This document shows, one piece after another, positions 8,693-19,926 of a stretch of 64,000 nucleotides of DNA. Each line of letters starts with the position of its first letter. Position 1 is the first letter of the stretch. The translations under genes and the position numbers were made by a program. A model generated the notes under the pieces. The model did not search any database, was not told the origin of the DNA, and saw only the letters and a program-made list of their open reading frames with translations. The DNA is from Pseudomonadota bacterium (lineage in GTDB: Bacteria; Pseudomonadota; Gammaproteobacteria; Burkholderiales; Burkholderiaceae_F). The DNA is taken from assembly GCA_023443095.1 (NCBI GenBank), contig JAEZVV010000170.1:1-64000 (forward strand), in the 5' to 3' direction.

Positions 8693-11275
8693 ATGTCCGA
8701 CAAAAACGGACCGTTTGGCTCACTCACCCGGCGCGAATTCATGGCGGGCAGCGCAGCGCTCACCGCAGGCGCGGCCGGGGGTCTGGCGTTGTGGCCGGGC
8801 GAGGCCCAGGTCGCTGAACTGGAAAAAGCGGGTTACTCCCGCACCCCGGTGAGCTGCTTTGTGTGCGGCGCGGGTTGCGGAATGCTGGCGATGAGCAAGG
8901 AAGGCGTGCCGCCGTCGGAATCGACGGTGCGGATCATGCCCAACCCCACCCATCCGCAGCGTGGTTATTGCGGCCGCGGCGCGGCGTCGATGTGGGCGTG
9001 GAACCATCCGCTGCGGCTCAAGAAGCCGATGAAGCGAGTGGGCGAGCGCGGCGAAGGCAAGTTCAAAGAAGTGAGCTGGGACGAGGCGCTGGGCGAGATC
9101 GCCGAACGTCTCAAAAAAACGGTGGGCGAACACGGTGAACGTTCGGTGGTGATGACCGCGCACGACCTGGCTTCGCTCCAGCGCTGGTTTGCCTACGCTC
9201 TCGGTACCCCCAACGTGGTGGGTCACCAGTCGACCTGCAATACCGCCGGCATCGTGGCGCGGCGCTGGACTTTCGACAGGCCTTTCGATTCGGCCAACCG
9301 TACCGAACCCGATTACGCCAACGCGCGTTACCTGCTGCTGGTCGGCCGTTCGCTGGGCTGCTCGATGGGCGTCAACCACTTGGTGGCCAAGGCCCGCGAA
9401 CGCGGGCTCAAGGTGGTCGTGGTCGATCCGCGCATGCCCGACATGGCGTTTTCGGACACCGAATGGGTGCCGATCACCCCGGGCACCGATACTGCCTTCC
9501 TGCTGTCTCTGATGCAGGTGATGATCGCCGAGAAGCTGTTCGACGCCGACTTCGTCGCCAAACACAGCAACGGCGCCTACCTGATCAAGCCCGACGGCCG
9601 TCCGCTGACTCAGGCCGACGTCTCGCCCAAGGGCAAGGCCGACTGGTATGCGGTGTGGGACGGCAAGTCGAACTCGATGGCCTTCCAGGGCGTTGAGTTC
9701 GACGAAGACGGCAAGGCGGTTGGCTTCATCGCCCGCGCCGACGTCGAGCCGACACTCGATTACACCGGCAGCGTCAAGCTGGCCAACGGCGAGACGGTCG
9801 AGCTGCGCACCACGTTTGCCGCGTTGACCGAAGTCGCCAACAAATACCCGCCGGCCAAGGCTGCCACCATCACCGGCGTTCCCGCCGCCACCATCACCAA
9901 GATCGCGCGCGATTTCTCGGCGTTGAAGGGGGTGTGCGACGACAGCTGGTACAACTCGCGCAACGGCAACGACTTCGAAGCCTGCCGCGCGATGCTGCTG
10001 ATGAACGTCATGGTCGGCAATATCGACAAGAAGGGCGGCCTGGTCTTTTCGCGTTCACCTGGGATCGGCGGCGGCGTGAGCCTGGACAGCAAGACGGGTC
10101 AGGCCAAGGCACCCAACGGCCAGACCTGGACGATCGAAGAAACCAAACGCATCGACACCTACGCCTACCCCGATGCTCCCGGCACTTTTGCCGCGGTGAT
10201 CGAGGCAATCGAAAAGGGCAAGCCCTACCCGGTCAAGTCGGTTTTTGCGACCGGAACCACGATGTTCCACCGCGAGGCCAACTCCGAACGGCTGGCAGCG
10301 GCGCTCAAGAAGCTCGACCTGTTCGTAGTGCAGGACATCCTGCCGCACGAAGTGATCGACTACGCCGACTTCGTCCTGCCCGCCACCATGTTCCTCGAGC
10401 GCAACGAGCTCGCCGGCGTGAAATGGGCGCTCGACGCTTCGGTCCATGTGTCCAAGAAAGTAGTCCCGATCGCGCCCGGCGTTGATGCCCGCCCCGACCT
10501 CTGGATCCTGCTCGAGATCCTGCGCCGCGCCTACCCCGACCGCGCCGCTCGCGTCGGCTACACCGCCGAACTGGCCGACCTCAAGGCCTTCGAAGCCTTT
10601 GCCGACAAGCTCGAAGAAGCCACTCTGTCCAAGTCGCTCAAGAAGTGGGCCGAGAAAGAGCCCGAAGTCGCGGCTCGGGTCGAGAAGGAACTCGCCGAGC
10701 AGGGCTGGTCGACGCTGGGCAAGAAGAAATACGGCGAATATCCGTATGCCAAACCCTTCACCACGCCCAGCGGCAAGGTCGAGATCTACTCCTTCCGCGC
10801 CTTCGCCAACGACAAGCTGGCCAAGCTCGGCGCCTTGCCCGATTACGCGCCGCCCCCGGGCTACACCCTGCCCAAGGCCGACAACGAGTTCTACCTGGTG
10901 ACGGGCAAGAACTCGGCCGCTTCGTCGGGAACGGCGCTGTTCGGCATGCCGGCCAAGTTCCTCGGCGACCGCTCCTTGTGGATCCACCCGACCGACGCCG
11001 CCCGCCTGGGAGTGGCCGATGGCGACGAGATCCAGATCGAGGGCATCGACAACGGCGTCAAGGGCAAGAGCAAGGTCAAGCTCACCAACCGCGTCAAGCC
11101 GGGCGTCTTGTTCGCCCACGGCTTTGCCGGCGGTTCGCGCTCCAAGACCGTGACCGATCCGCGTTTCGCCTTCGTCAAGGAGGGCGTCAATTCGCACTGG
11201 TTCGCCACCGGTTATGCCCAGCCGGTCTCAGGCAACCTGGCCAATAACTCCAGCGTGCGCGCCACCAAGGCCTAG
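8693..11275 (+). CDS. Exported molybdopterin oxidoreductase of the PsrA/PhsA/ArrA/TtrA clade, substrate unknown
   Basis: Catalytic subunit (860 residues) of a second periplasmic complex. Tat leader: RREFMAG at residues 13-19 followed by an Ala/Gly-rich segment. The [4Fe-4S] site is C55-x2-C58-x3-C62 with C93. A cysteine at 182 (GHQSTCNTAG) is the likely Mo ligand, as in polysulfide, thiosulfate, arsenate and tetrathionate reductases. A C-terminal MopB-binding domain begins near 735 ('FYLVTGKNSAASSGTALFG'). The start has a GGAGG site upstream. It is followed closely by a ferredoxin subunit and an NrfD anchor, giving an A-B-C operon like psrABC/phsABC. Its length exceeds typical PsrA/PhsA and is nearer to ArrA, so I leave the substrate open. 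Confidence 0.85.
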   Translation: MSDKNGPFGSLTRREFMAGSAALTAGAAGGLALWPGEAQVAELEKAGYSRTPVSCFVCGAGCGMLAMSKEGVPPSESTVRIMPNPTHPQRGYCGRGAASMWAWNHPLRLKKPMKRVGERGEGKFKEVSWDEALGEIAERLKKTVGEHGERSVVMTAHDLASLQRWFAYALGTPNVVGHQSTCNTAGIVARRWTFDRPFDSANRTEPDYANARYLLLVGRSLGCSMGVNHLVAKARERGLKVVVVDPRMPDMAFSDTEWVPITPGTDTAFLLSLMQVMIAEKLFDADFVAKHSNGAYLIKPDGRPLTQADVSPKGKADWYAVWDGKSNSMAFQGVEFDEDGKAVGFIARADVEPTLDYTGSVKLANGETVELRTTFAALTEVANKYPPAKAATITGVPAATITKIARDFSALKGVCDDSWYNSRNGNDFEACRAMLLMNVMVGNIDKKGGLVFSRSPGIGGGVSLDSKTGQAKAPNGQTWTIEETKRIDTYAYPDAPGTFAAVIEAIEKGKPYPVKSVFATGTTMFHREANSERLAAALKKLDLFVVQDILPHEVIDYADFVLPATMFLERNELAGVKWALDASVHVSKKVVPIAPGVDARPDLWILLEILRRAYPDRAARVGYTAELADLKAFEAFADKLEEATLSKSLKKWAEKEPEVAARVEKELAEQGWSTLGKKKYGEYPYAKPFTTPSGKVEIYSFRAFANDKLAKLGALPDYAPPPGYTLPKADNEFYLVTGKNSAASSGTALFGMPAKFLGDRSLWIHPTDAARLGVADGDEIQIEGIDNGVKGKSKVKLTNRVKPGVLFAHGFAGGSRSKTVTDPRFAFVKEGVNSHWFATGYAQPVSGNLANNSSVRATKA

Positions 11276-11283
11276 GAGTCATC

Positions 11284-11865
11284 ATGAAAGAACAAGCCAA
11301 GAAGCGATACGCGCATCTGTTCGATGCGACCCGCTGCGTCGGCTGCGGCGCCTGCGCCGTCGCCTGCACCACGACCAACGCGCCGGAAATGATGTGGCGC
11401 GAGGAAGCCGGCTGGAAGTGGATGGGATCGAACATCCGCCGCACGGACCTGGAAACGCGCGAGCGTCCGCAGACCCTGCTGGTGCAATGCCAGCACTGCG
11501 AAAACCCGCCCTGCGTCAGCACCTGCCCCTTCGGCGCCAACTACGTCGACGAAGCCACCGGCCTGGTCAAGCTCGACGAGAAGCGCTGCATCGGCTGCAA
11601 GTACTGCGTGGCGTCCTGCCCCTACAACGTGCGCTGGAGTCACCCCGACAGCGGTTTGCCGATGAAGTGCATGGGCAAGGGTTGCGAGGAGCTGGTCGCG
11701 ACCGGTCAGAAGCCGGCCTGCGTCGCTGCCTGCCCGGCCGGAGCGCGCCTGTTCGGCGACCTCAACGACCCGGCGAGCGACATCAATCGCAAGGTGGCGA
11801 CGAATCGCACGATTCGTCTGCTCGAAGCCAAGGGCACCAAGCCCAAGTATTTCGTGGTGGTCTGA
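11284..11865 (+). CDS. Four-cluster [4Fe-4S] electron-transfer subunit (PsrB/PhsB/ArrB-like)
   Basis: A 193-residue ferredoxin subunit with no leader of its own, which fits co-export with the Tat-bearing catalytic subunit. Sixteen cysteines form four clusters: 18/21/24/28, 69/72/77/81, 102/105/108/112, and 129/134/146/150 (the third spaced CMGKGC). It would relay electrons from the NrfD quinol site to the molybdoenzyme. An AGGAG site lies before the ATG. It starts 8 bases after the catalytic gene and ends 2 bases before the NrfD gene, so the three genes form one operon. It is clearly distinct from ttrB in length, in lacking the leader and in the spacing of the fourth cluster. Confidence 0.88.
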   Translation: MKEQAKKRYAHLFDATRCVGCGACAVACTTTNAPEMMWREEAGWKWMGSNIRRTDLETRERPQTLLVQCQHCENPPCVSTCPFGANYVDEATGLVKLDEKRCIGCKYCVASCPYNVRWSHPDSGLPMKCMGKGCEELVATGQKPACVAACPAGARLFGDLNDPASDINRKVATNRTIRLLEAKGTKPKYFVVV

Positions 11866-11867
11866 TC

Positions 11868-12785
11868 ATGAACGATTTCGCACATCTCTCATCGCAAGCC
11901 GCGATCACCCACTGGAGCTGGACCATCGCGTTCTTCCTGTGGTTTGCCGGCATCTCCGGCATGGGCATGCTCGCCTACTACTGGGTGCGCCGTCGCGCCA
12001 TGGCCTACATGGTGCTTGCCACCGCGGTGGTCGGCACGCTGCTGGTCGCGTCGCACCTGACACGCTGGTGGAACCTGCCGGCGGCGATCTTCCACACGCT
12101 GATGAACTTCTCGTTCAATTTCGGCTCGTGGATGTTGCTCGGCATCCTGCTGCTGTGCGTGCACTGCGTGTTCGGCGCGCTGATCGCCGCCCATCACTGG
12201 GGCGTGGCGCAGCGCTGGTCGCAGTTCAAGTGGCTGGCCGTCATCGACCAGCTGGCGGTGGATTCGCGCGTACTGATCGGCGCCGGCGTCATCGGCGTGC
12301 TGGTGACGATCTACTCCGGCTTCCTGCTCACGCAGGCGATCGGCGTGCCGCTGTGGAACACCGCCTTGATTCCCGCTCTGTGGGTGGTGAGCGCGGGGGC
12401 GGCCGTGCTGGCCGTGATCGAGCTATTTGCGCTCAAGGGCTGGGTTGAACATTCGGTGGCGGCGTTCGGCCAGAAGCTTGCGCTCGGAGTCGAGAGCTTC
12501 AAGCTGATCATGGTCTTCGCCTTCCTGCACGTGGGCATGTCGGCCGCCAGCGCCGGCGCCCGCGCGGGAGCCAGCGAACTGGCTACCGGTTCGCTCGCAC
12601 CGATGATGTGGGTGGGAGTGATCGGACTGGGTGTGTTGGTGCCGATCGGGGTTGGTTTGCTGAGTCTCAAGGGCAAGGCAAGCCAACCCCTGATCGCTGC
12701 CGGCGCGGTGTTCGGCCTGCTCGGCGGTCTGCTCCTGCGGGCTTCGGTCCTGCTCGCCGGGTACTTCGATCCCCTGATCCTCTAG
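11868..12785 (+). CDS. NrfD/PsrC-family polytopic quinol-oxidising membrane subunit
   Basis: Integral membrane anchor of 305 residues with about eight hydrophobic helices, starting MNDFAHLSSQAAITHWSW. The NrfD/PsrC signature region is visible as 'AFFLWFAGISGMGMLAYYW' in helix 1, 'SHLTRWWNLPAAIFHTLMNFSFNFGSWML' in helices 2-3 and 'VLIGAGVIGVLVTIYSGFLL' later. It should oxidise menaquinol or ubiquinol and pass electrons to the ferredoxin subunit. The ATG lies 2 bases after the ferredoxin stop, with a strong terminator directly behind the gene. It is the only NrfD protein in the window, so it could also serve the TtrBA enzyme, which lacks TtrC; that is speculation. Confidence 0.85.
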   Translation: MNDFAHLSSQAAITHWSWTIAFFLWFAGISGMGMLAYYWVRRRAMAYMVLATAVVGTLLVASHLTRWWNLPAAIFHTLMNFSFNFGSWMLLGILLLCVHCVFGALIAAHHWGVAQRWSQFKWLAVIDQLAVDSRVLIGAGVIGVLVTIYSGFLLTQAIGVPLWNTALIPALWVVSAGAAVLAVIELFALKGWVEHSVAAFGQKLALGVESFKLIMVFAFLHVGMSAASAGARAGASELATGSLAPMMWVGVIGLGVLVPIGVGLLSLKGKASQPLIAAGAVFGLLGGLLLRASVLLAGYFDPLIL

Positions 12786-12811
12786 CCCAACGCCTCCGGC
12801 TAGGGATCGGG

Positions 12812-12849
12812 CGCGGGGCCGGGTGTTACACCCGGTCCCGCGTTTTTTT
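12812..12849 (+). terminator. Rho-independent terminator of the molybdoenzyme operon
   Basis: A 14-bp stem (12812-12825 pairing with 12829-12842, one G-T pair) with loop TTA is followed by seven T residues. It lies 27 bases after the NrfD stop. Confidence 0.93.
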
Positions 12850-12859
12850 ATGGCGGCAA

Positions 12860-13429
12860 TCAGAAAAGCTGGCCGACGTTGAACAGAGTCAGCACGCCCA
12901 GGACCGCGAAGATCAGCGCCGCGATCGAATGCACGAGCTGCATCGGGATCTTCTTGGCAGCGACATCGCCGAGCAGGACCGCCGGCACGTTGGCGATCAT
13001 CATGCCCAGGGTCGTTCCCCCCACGACCGCGACCAGCTCGGAGTAACGCGCGGCCAGCGCCACGGTGGCGATCTGGGTCTTGTCGCCCATCTCGGCCAGG
13101 AAAAAGGCGATCACGGTGGTCACGAAGACGCCGAAGCGAGCCGTGCCCTCGGCTTCGTCGTCGACCTGGTCGGGAATCAACATCCACACCGCCATCGCCA
13201 GGAAAGAGGCGCCGACGACCCAGCGCAGGACGTCGGGGCCCAGGGCTTGAGCGATCCAGCCGCCGACGACGCCGGCGAGCGCATGGTTGGCGAGCGTGGC
13301 CACCAGGATGCCGAGGATGATGGGGATGGGGCGGCGGAACTTGGCGGCAAGCAGCAGGGCAAGCAGCTGGGTCTTGTCGCCGATCTCACCGAGCGCAACG
13401 ATGCCGGTGGATACGAGGAAGGCTTCCAA
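12860..13429 (-). CDS. mneA: UPF0016/GDT1-family manganese exporter
   Basis: Inner-membrane cation exporter of 189 residues with six predicted helices arranged as two homologous halves. Each half carries the family signature: 'ALGEIGDKTQLLALLLA' near residue 12 and 'LAEMGDKTQIATVALA' near residue 110 (E-x-G-D-K-T). Bacterial members export Mn2+. The initiation codon is TTG at 13429, preceded by GGAG with 7-base spacing; no ATG is available at the right place. A yybP-ykoY-type Mn2+ riboswitch precedes the gene, which strongly supports manganese as substrate and control by Mn2+. The symbol mneA follows the Vibrio homologue. Confidence 0.88.
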   Translation of the reverse strand: MEAFLVSTGIVALGEIGDKTQLLALLLAAKFRRPIPIILGILVATLANHALAGVVGGWIAQALGPDVLRWVVGASFLAMAVWMLIPDQVDDEAEGTARFGVFVTTVIAFFLAEMGDKTQIATVALAARYSELVAVVGGTTLGMMIANVPAVLLGDVAAKKIPMQLVHSIAALIFAVLGVLTLFNVGQLF

Positions 13430-13439
13430 GGGGTGTCTC

Positions 13440-13612
13440 CGGGCCGGGTCGAACGCGAATGACCACGCAGCGCCCCCGGCCCTTCCGGTGGCTGCGCGGT
13501 CATCGGTCTTGCCAGGCGGTCAAGCTGTCTGCGCCATGGTCGGTCGACCAAGTGTGTTGACGCAAACCCCTGCAGGGCAGGGCGGCTACTCCCCAATGAC
13601 GGGTGCGCGGAT
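13440..13612 (-). ncRNA. yybP-ykoY-type Mn2+ riboswitch leader of the UPF0016 gene
   Basis: Read on the complement, the leader shows the conserved blocks of this riboswitch class in order: TTGGGGAGTAGCC (13584-13596), a GTCAACAC block (13554-13561), and TGGCAAGACC (13505-13514). The last is followed at once by a long hairpin of 13-bp arms at 13459-13471 and 13491-13503 (one G-T pair). These blocks match the aptamer known upstream of E. coli mntP and alx. The hairpin after the aptamer is not followed by a T-run; it sits about 30 bases before the TTG start, so control of translation is the likelier mode. Boundaries are approximate. Confidence 0.88.
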
Positions 13613-13681
13613 TCTACGTGAAGCGCCCGGGGTCCGGCGCGGCGCACGCGGGAAACCGCGCAAGCCGCAGCGGACTGTCGG

Positions 13682-16359
<2,678 letters not shown>

Positions 16360-17982
16360 GTGAGTTCATTGCCTTTACCTTCGGCCGCTGCCGCAACGCG
16401 ACCCATTGATCCGCCGAGCATGCCCAGCGCAACGCCGCCGTTCGATCCATTGGACATGCGCAATTACGGGCTGGAAAAGCTCAAGGATATCGCTGCCGGC
16501 CCGTGGATGACCCGGGCCAAGCTGGTCGGCGTTCCCTTAGGGCTGCTCGCCTTTCTGTATTTCCATCTGCAGTGGTGCGGACCGATTTCGTTTTTTGAGG
16601 AAGCCAACGTCAAGAACGTAAGCCACCTCTATAGCGTGACCGGGATTTTCTTCTTTTCTCTCATCCTGTGGATGACCGAGGCTTTGCCGAGTTATCTGAC
16701 CTCGTTCATCGTCATTGTCGCCACCATTTTGCTGGGTGTTCTGCCGATGCGGGCCACTTTCGCCTACCTGGGCGAGCCGGTCATGGTGCTGAACATCGCC
16801 AGCTTCATCCTGGCAAGTGCCTTGGTGGTCACGGGCTTGGCCAAGCGGATTGCGCTGAAGCTTGTGATCCGCTGGGGCAACCATCTGGCCGGGATCTTCT
16901 GGGCCTTCATCGCGCTCAACCTCGTGCTGGGCGCTTTCATCAGCGCCACATCGGCCAAGACTGCGCTGCTGCTGCCTCTTTTCATGGTGATCGCGGCGAT
17001 GTACGGGGCGTTCGGCGGCGCGATCCGCAACAACGTCGGACGCAATCTGGTGCTGCAAAACCTGCTCGCCAACAACGTCTCGGCCAGTGCGTTCATCACA
17101 GGTTCGGCCGCCAACCTCCTGGCGGCACAGCTGCTGGAACGGGCGGGCCACAAGGTGATTTACTCCGAATGGCTGATGGCGCTGCTCCCGCTGGCGATCA
17201 TCCAGTGCGGAATCGCTTACTGGACCGGAACAAAGATAATCTTCAGGATCAGCAAGAACGATGCGCAACCCAAACTTGAAGGCGGCATCGACCACTTGAA
17301 GAAGGAACTCGCCAGCCTGGGCAAGATGTCCGGCTCGGAGATCCGCGCCGCCATCGTCTTCCTCGCCGTTTTGTTCATGTGGGCCACCGAAAAATCGCAC
17401 GGCGTTCGAGCCGAAGTGGTGGCCATGATCGGTGCCATCCTGGTCCTGCTGCCGGCGTTCTCCAAGCTGCCTAAGTTCGGGGTGATGAAGTGGAACCAGG
17501 CCGACATTCCCTGGCACATGCTGATGTTCTCGTGGGGCGCTTACGTGCTGGGCGGAATCATGGAGAAGACCAAGATCGTCGACCTGAGCGTCGATTATCT
17601 TTTCGGTCACATGGGAATCGACGCCGACACGCCCAAGGTCGCTGTATTTCTGGTGCTGGCCTCGATTTTCGCCTTGAGCACGCTGATCAGCGAGAGCAAG
17701 ACCGCGCGCACGATCATCATGTTTCCCCTGATGATTGCCACGGCCGTCAAGTTCGGTTGGGACGTGGTCGGTTTCTGCCTGCCGATGGCCTTCCTCATCA
17801 ATCAGGTGTATGTGTTGTATTTCAACTCGAAGCCGGCCAACATCAGCTACCTGACCGATCAATATTCGACCGGGGAGTCATTCAAGTTCGGCATGACCCA
17901 GTTGCTGATCGCGATTGGCCTGGTCACTCTCTGGGCTCAGTACGCGATGCCGCTCATGGGTTTCCACAGCCAGCTCTGGTGA
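16360..17982 (+). CDS. DASS (SLC13)-family anion/dicarboxylate symporter
   Basis: Polytopic inner-membrane transporter of 540 residues with about a dozen hydrophobic helices. DASS-type features are 'FFFSLILWMTEALPSYLTSFIVIVATILLG' early in the protein, 'FISATSAKTALLLPLFMVIAAMYG' in the first substrate-binding half, and 'ANNVSASAFITGSAANLLAAQLL' further on. The family imports dicarboxylates, tricarboxylates or sulfate with Na+. The start is taken as GTG at 16360, which has GGAGAG about 8 bases upstream; an in-frame ATG at 16420 is the alternative. It lies convergent to a LysR gene. The true substrate cannot be decided from sequence alone. Confidence 0.82.
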   Translation: MSSLPLPSAAAATRPIDPPSMPSATPPFDPLDMRNYGLEKLKDIAAGPWMTRAKLVGVPLGLLAFLYFHLQWCGPISFFEEANVKNVSHLYSVTGIFFFSLILWMTEALPSYLTSFIVIVATILLGVLPMRATFAYLGEPVMVLNIASFILASALVVTGLAKRIALKLVIRWGNHLAGIFWAFIALNLVLGAFISATSAKTALLLPLFMVIAAMYGAFGGAIRNNVGRNLVLQNLLANNVSASAFITGSAANLLAAQLLERAGHKVIYSEWLMALLPLAIIQCGIAYWTGTKIIFRISKNDAQPKLEGGIDHLKKELASLGKMSGSEIRAAIVFLAVLFMWATEKSHGVRAEVVAMIGAILVLLPAFSKLPKFGVMKWNQADIPWHMLMFSWGAYVLGGIMEKTKIVDLSVDYLFGHMGIDADTPKVAVFLVLASIFALSTLISESKTARTIIMFPLMIATAVKFGWDVVGFCLPMAFLINQVYVLYFNSKPANISYLTDQYSTGESFKFGMTQLLIAIGLVTLWAQYAMPLMGFHSQLW

Positions 17983-18008
17983 GCGAATCCGCCGCATGAA
18001 ATCGTCCC

Positions 18009-18037
18009 GAAGCCGCCGATCGGCGGCTTCGACGTTT
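18009..18037 (+). terminator. Probable terminator between DASS gene and convergent lysR
   Basis: A perfect 10-bp palindromic stem (18009-18018 with 18021-18030) is followed by GACGTTTTC. The T-run is short, so strength is uncertain; the palindrome could serve both strands. Confidence 0.6.
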
Positions 18038-18080
18038 TCATGGAATCGGACTTACGAAGCTCCGGTTCGGATCTCCGGAG

Positions 18081-18983
18081 TCATTCGGCGCCGATGGGGC
18101 GGGCCTGAATGAACTGGATAAACGCCGTGGTGAGCTTGGAGAATCGGCGTTCATGGTGCCAACACAGCGACAGGTGACGTTCGAGCCGAAGCCCGCTGAT
18201 CACCACGCTCACCAGTCGTCCCTCCTTGAGTTCGCGCTCGACCGCATGGCGTGAAACGATCGACAGCCCCAGCCCTTGTTCCACCGCGCGTTTGACCGCG
18301 CTGATATTGCCAAGCTCGAGGATCGAATGAAGCGTGATGCCTTCGACCCTGAGCTGCTCGAGCATGCTTTCGCTGCTGGCCGAGTCCCGCGCCGGCAAGA
18401 TGAAAGGAAAAGTCGACAACTCGTCCGGGCTGACGCTTCCGCTATCCGCCAGGGGATGGTCGAGCGGAGCGATCACGATTAACTCGTCGCTCGCAATCGG
18501 TTTCATCGCGAGCCTGTCGTCGTTGATGGGCGAGCCCTCGCCGATGACCGCAAGATCGAGCTCGTTGCGCAGGACCATGTCGATCACATGCCGGGTCGAG
18601 TCGATACGAACGATCAGTTCGACCTCGGGATGGCTCTTTCTGAAATCAGCCAGGATCTGCGGCAGCAGATAAATCCCGACGACGTGGCTGGCGCCGATTT
18701 TCAGAGAACCCGACTTCAGTTCGGTCAAGTCCGCCAGCTGGGCCTGGAACTCGTCGATCCGCCGCAGGATGTCCTCGGCCGCTACCGCAGTCACTCGCCC
18801 CGCGTCGGTCAGAGAGATTTTCTTCCCCATCCGCTCAAACAGCTTGGTCTTGATCGAATTCTCAAGCGCGACGATCTGGGCGCTGACCGCCGGCTGCGTC
18901 AGGTGCAACTCGTCGGCGGCACGCGAAAAACTCATATGCCGCGTGGTGGCGAGGAAAGTTCGCAACTGGGTGATCGTCATCAT
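18081..18983 (-). CDS. LysR-family transcriptional regulator
   Basis: Cytoplasmic DNA-binding regulator of 300 residues. The N-terminal winged helix is canonical ('TITQLRTFLATTRHMSFSRAADELHLTQPAVSAQIVALE', residues 3-42). It is followed by a linker helix and a periplasmic-binding-like effector domain (about 92-295) with 'SGSLKIGASHVVGIYLLPQIL'. Two ATGs are adjacent; either may be used. It is divergent from the CYTH/pyrophosphatase cluster across a 423-base AT-rich gap and convergent with the DASS gene. LysR regulators usually control the divergent neighbour, so it is the best candidate regulator of that cluster. The effector is unknown. Confidence 0.88.
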   Translation of the reverse strand: MMTITQLRTFLATTRHMSFSRAADELHLTQPAVSAQIVALENSIKTKLFERMGKKISLTDAGRVTAVAAEDILRRIDEFQAQLADLTELKSGSLKIGASHVVGIYLLPQILADFRKSHPEVELIVRIDSTRHVIDMVLRNELDLAVIGEGSPINDDRLAMKPIASDELIVIAPLDHPLADSGSVSPDELSTFPFILPARDSASSESMLEQLRVEGITLHSILELGNISAVKRAVEQGLGLSIVSRHAVERELKEGRLVSVVISGLRLERHLSLCWHHERRFSKLTTAFIQFIQARPIGAE

Positions 18984-19406
18984 CGGGGTCGACCTTGCAA
19001 GTCAGCGTGGAGTCGTCGTTCGCGTGCGGGCGGTCTCGAAGCGGGCTTCTCGCATCTTGGAGCAGCTCGATGCCGGATGCGGCGATCCGCCTTTGAGTTA
19101 AATCAATAAAAAGATTTCCGATAGGCCTGTCTTATATCGATCCATTTTTCGAATCAAGCATCGCATTTGCCGTCATGCGCGCCAAGAATCGGATCAATTC
19201 TACCTTATAAACAAGGGCTTATATGCAATATCTTGTCTTTCGATTGGACGCTGGCAACCCTCATACCTAGACTCGAATTGTCACTGAAGCGTATCGGGAG
19301 CAGGCCCGGCTGGTTGCGTCCGTCGTTCAATTGTTTCCGTACCCGTCCAGTGGCCCCAAATTGTCGAGTTTTTGAATTTAGCCGGTGATGGCAAAAAGGA
19401 AAAGAA
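18984..19406. promoter_or_regulatory. AT-rich divergent region lysR / CYTH cluster
   Basis: 423 bases without a gene, clearly AT-richer between about 19090 and 19250 than the flanks. It holds TCGA-N8-TCGA at 19137-19152, which could be part of a LysR operator. A weak sigma70-like pair (TTGGAC at 19244 and CTAGAC at 19267, 17-base spacer) points towards the CYTH gene. Both are candidates only. Confidence 0.4.
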
Positions 19407-19880
19407 ATGGGAAAGGAAGTCGAGCGTAAGTTCCTGGTCGATCAGGGAGCGTGGCAGGCGCCGGATGCCGGCGTTCATTTCAAACAGGGTTATCTCAGTT
19501 CGCAGAAGGAGCGGGTGGTCCGCGTCCGCATCGAGGGCGACAAAGCCAAAATCACGATCAAGGGAATCACCACCGGCGTCACGCGTTCCGAGTTTGAATA
19601 TCTGATTCCGGTCGACGACGCCACGCTCCTGCTCGACAACCTGTGCGAACAGCCCTTGATCGACAAGCACCGCTACCGGCAGGAAGTCGGCGGCAAGGTC
19701 TGGGAAATCGACGTTTTTCATGGACAGAACGAAGGGCTGGTGGTCGCCGAAATCGAACTCGCGTCTGAGGACGAGGGTTTCATCCTGCCGCCGTGGGCGG
19801 TCCAGGAGGTGTCGAGCGACCCCCGCTATTTCAACTCGAATCTGCTGAAGAACCCCTTCAATACTTGGGCCAAAGCCTGA
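19407..19880 (+). CDS. CYTH-domain (triphosphate tunnel) protein, probable tripolyphosphatase
   Basis: Cytoplasmic 157-residue single-domain protein. The diagnostic ExExK motif is at residues 4-8 (EVERK). It is followed by alternating charged beta strands of the tunnel ('VVRVRIEGDKAKITIKG', 'RSEFEYLIP', 'KHRYRQEVGGKVWEIDVF') and the late acidic strand 'LVVAEIELASEDE'. Single-domain bacterial members of this size are mostly inorganic triphosphatases; some make cAMP or act on thiamine triphosphate. It opens a same-strand run with two pyrophosphatases, so hydrolysis of triphosphate to PPi plus Pi would fit. No signal peptide. Confidence 0.85.
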   Translation: MGKEVERKFLVDQGAWQAPDAGVHFKQGYLSSQKERVVRVRIEGDKAKITIKGITTGVTRSEFEYLIPVDDATLLLDNLCEQPLIDKHRYRQEVGGKVWEIDVFHGQNEGLVVAEIELASEDEGFILPPWAVQEVSSDPRYFNSNLLKNPFNTWAKA

Positions 19881-19926
19881 GTTTCCGTCTTACGCAAGGG
19901 TCCATTCACTTTTGAGGTTCATCCAA

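Noticed and set aside
11868..12785. Calling the NrfD gene ttrC
   Set aside because: It is 2 bases behind the ferredoxin subunit of the second operon and ends at that operon's terminator, so its primary partner is the 8693 enzyme, not TtrBA.
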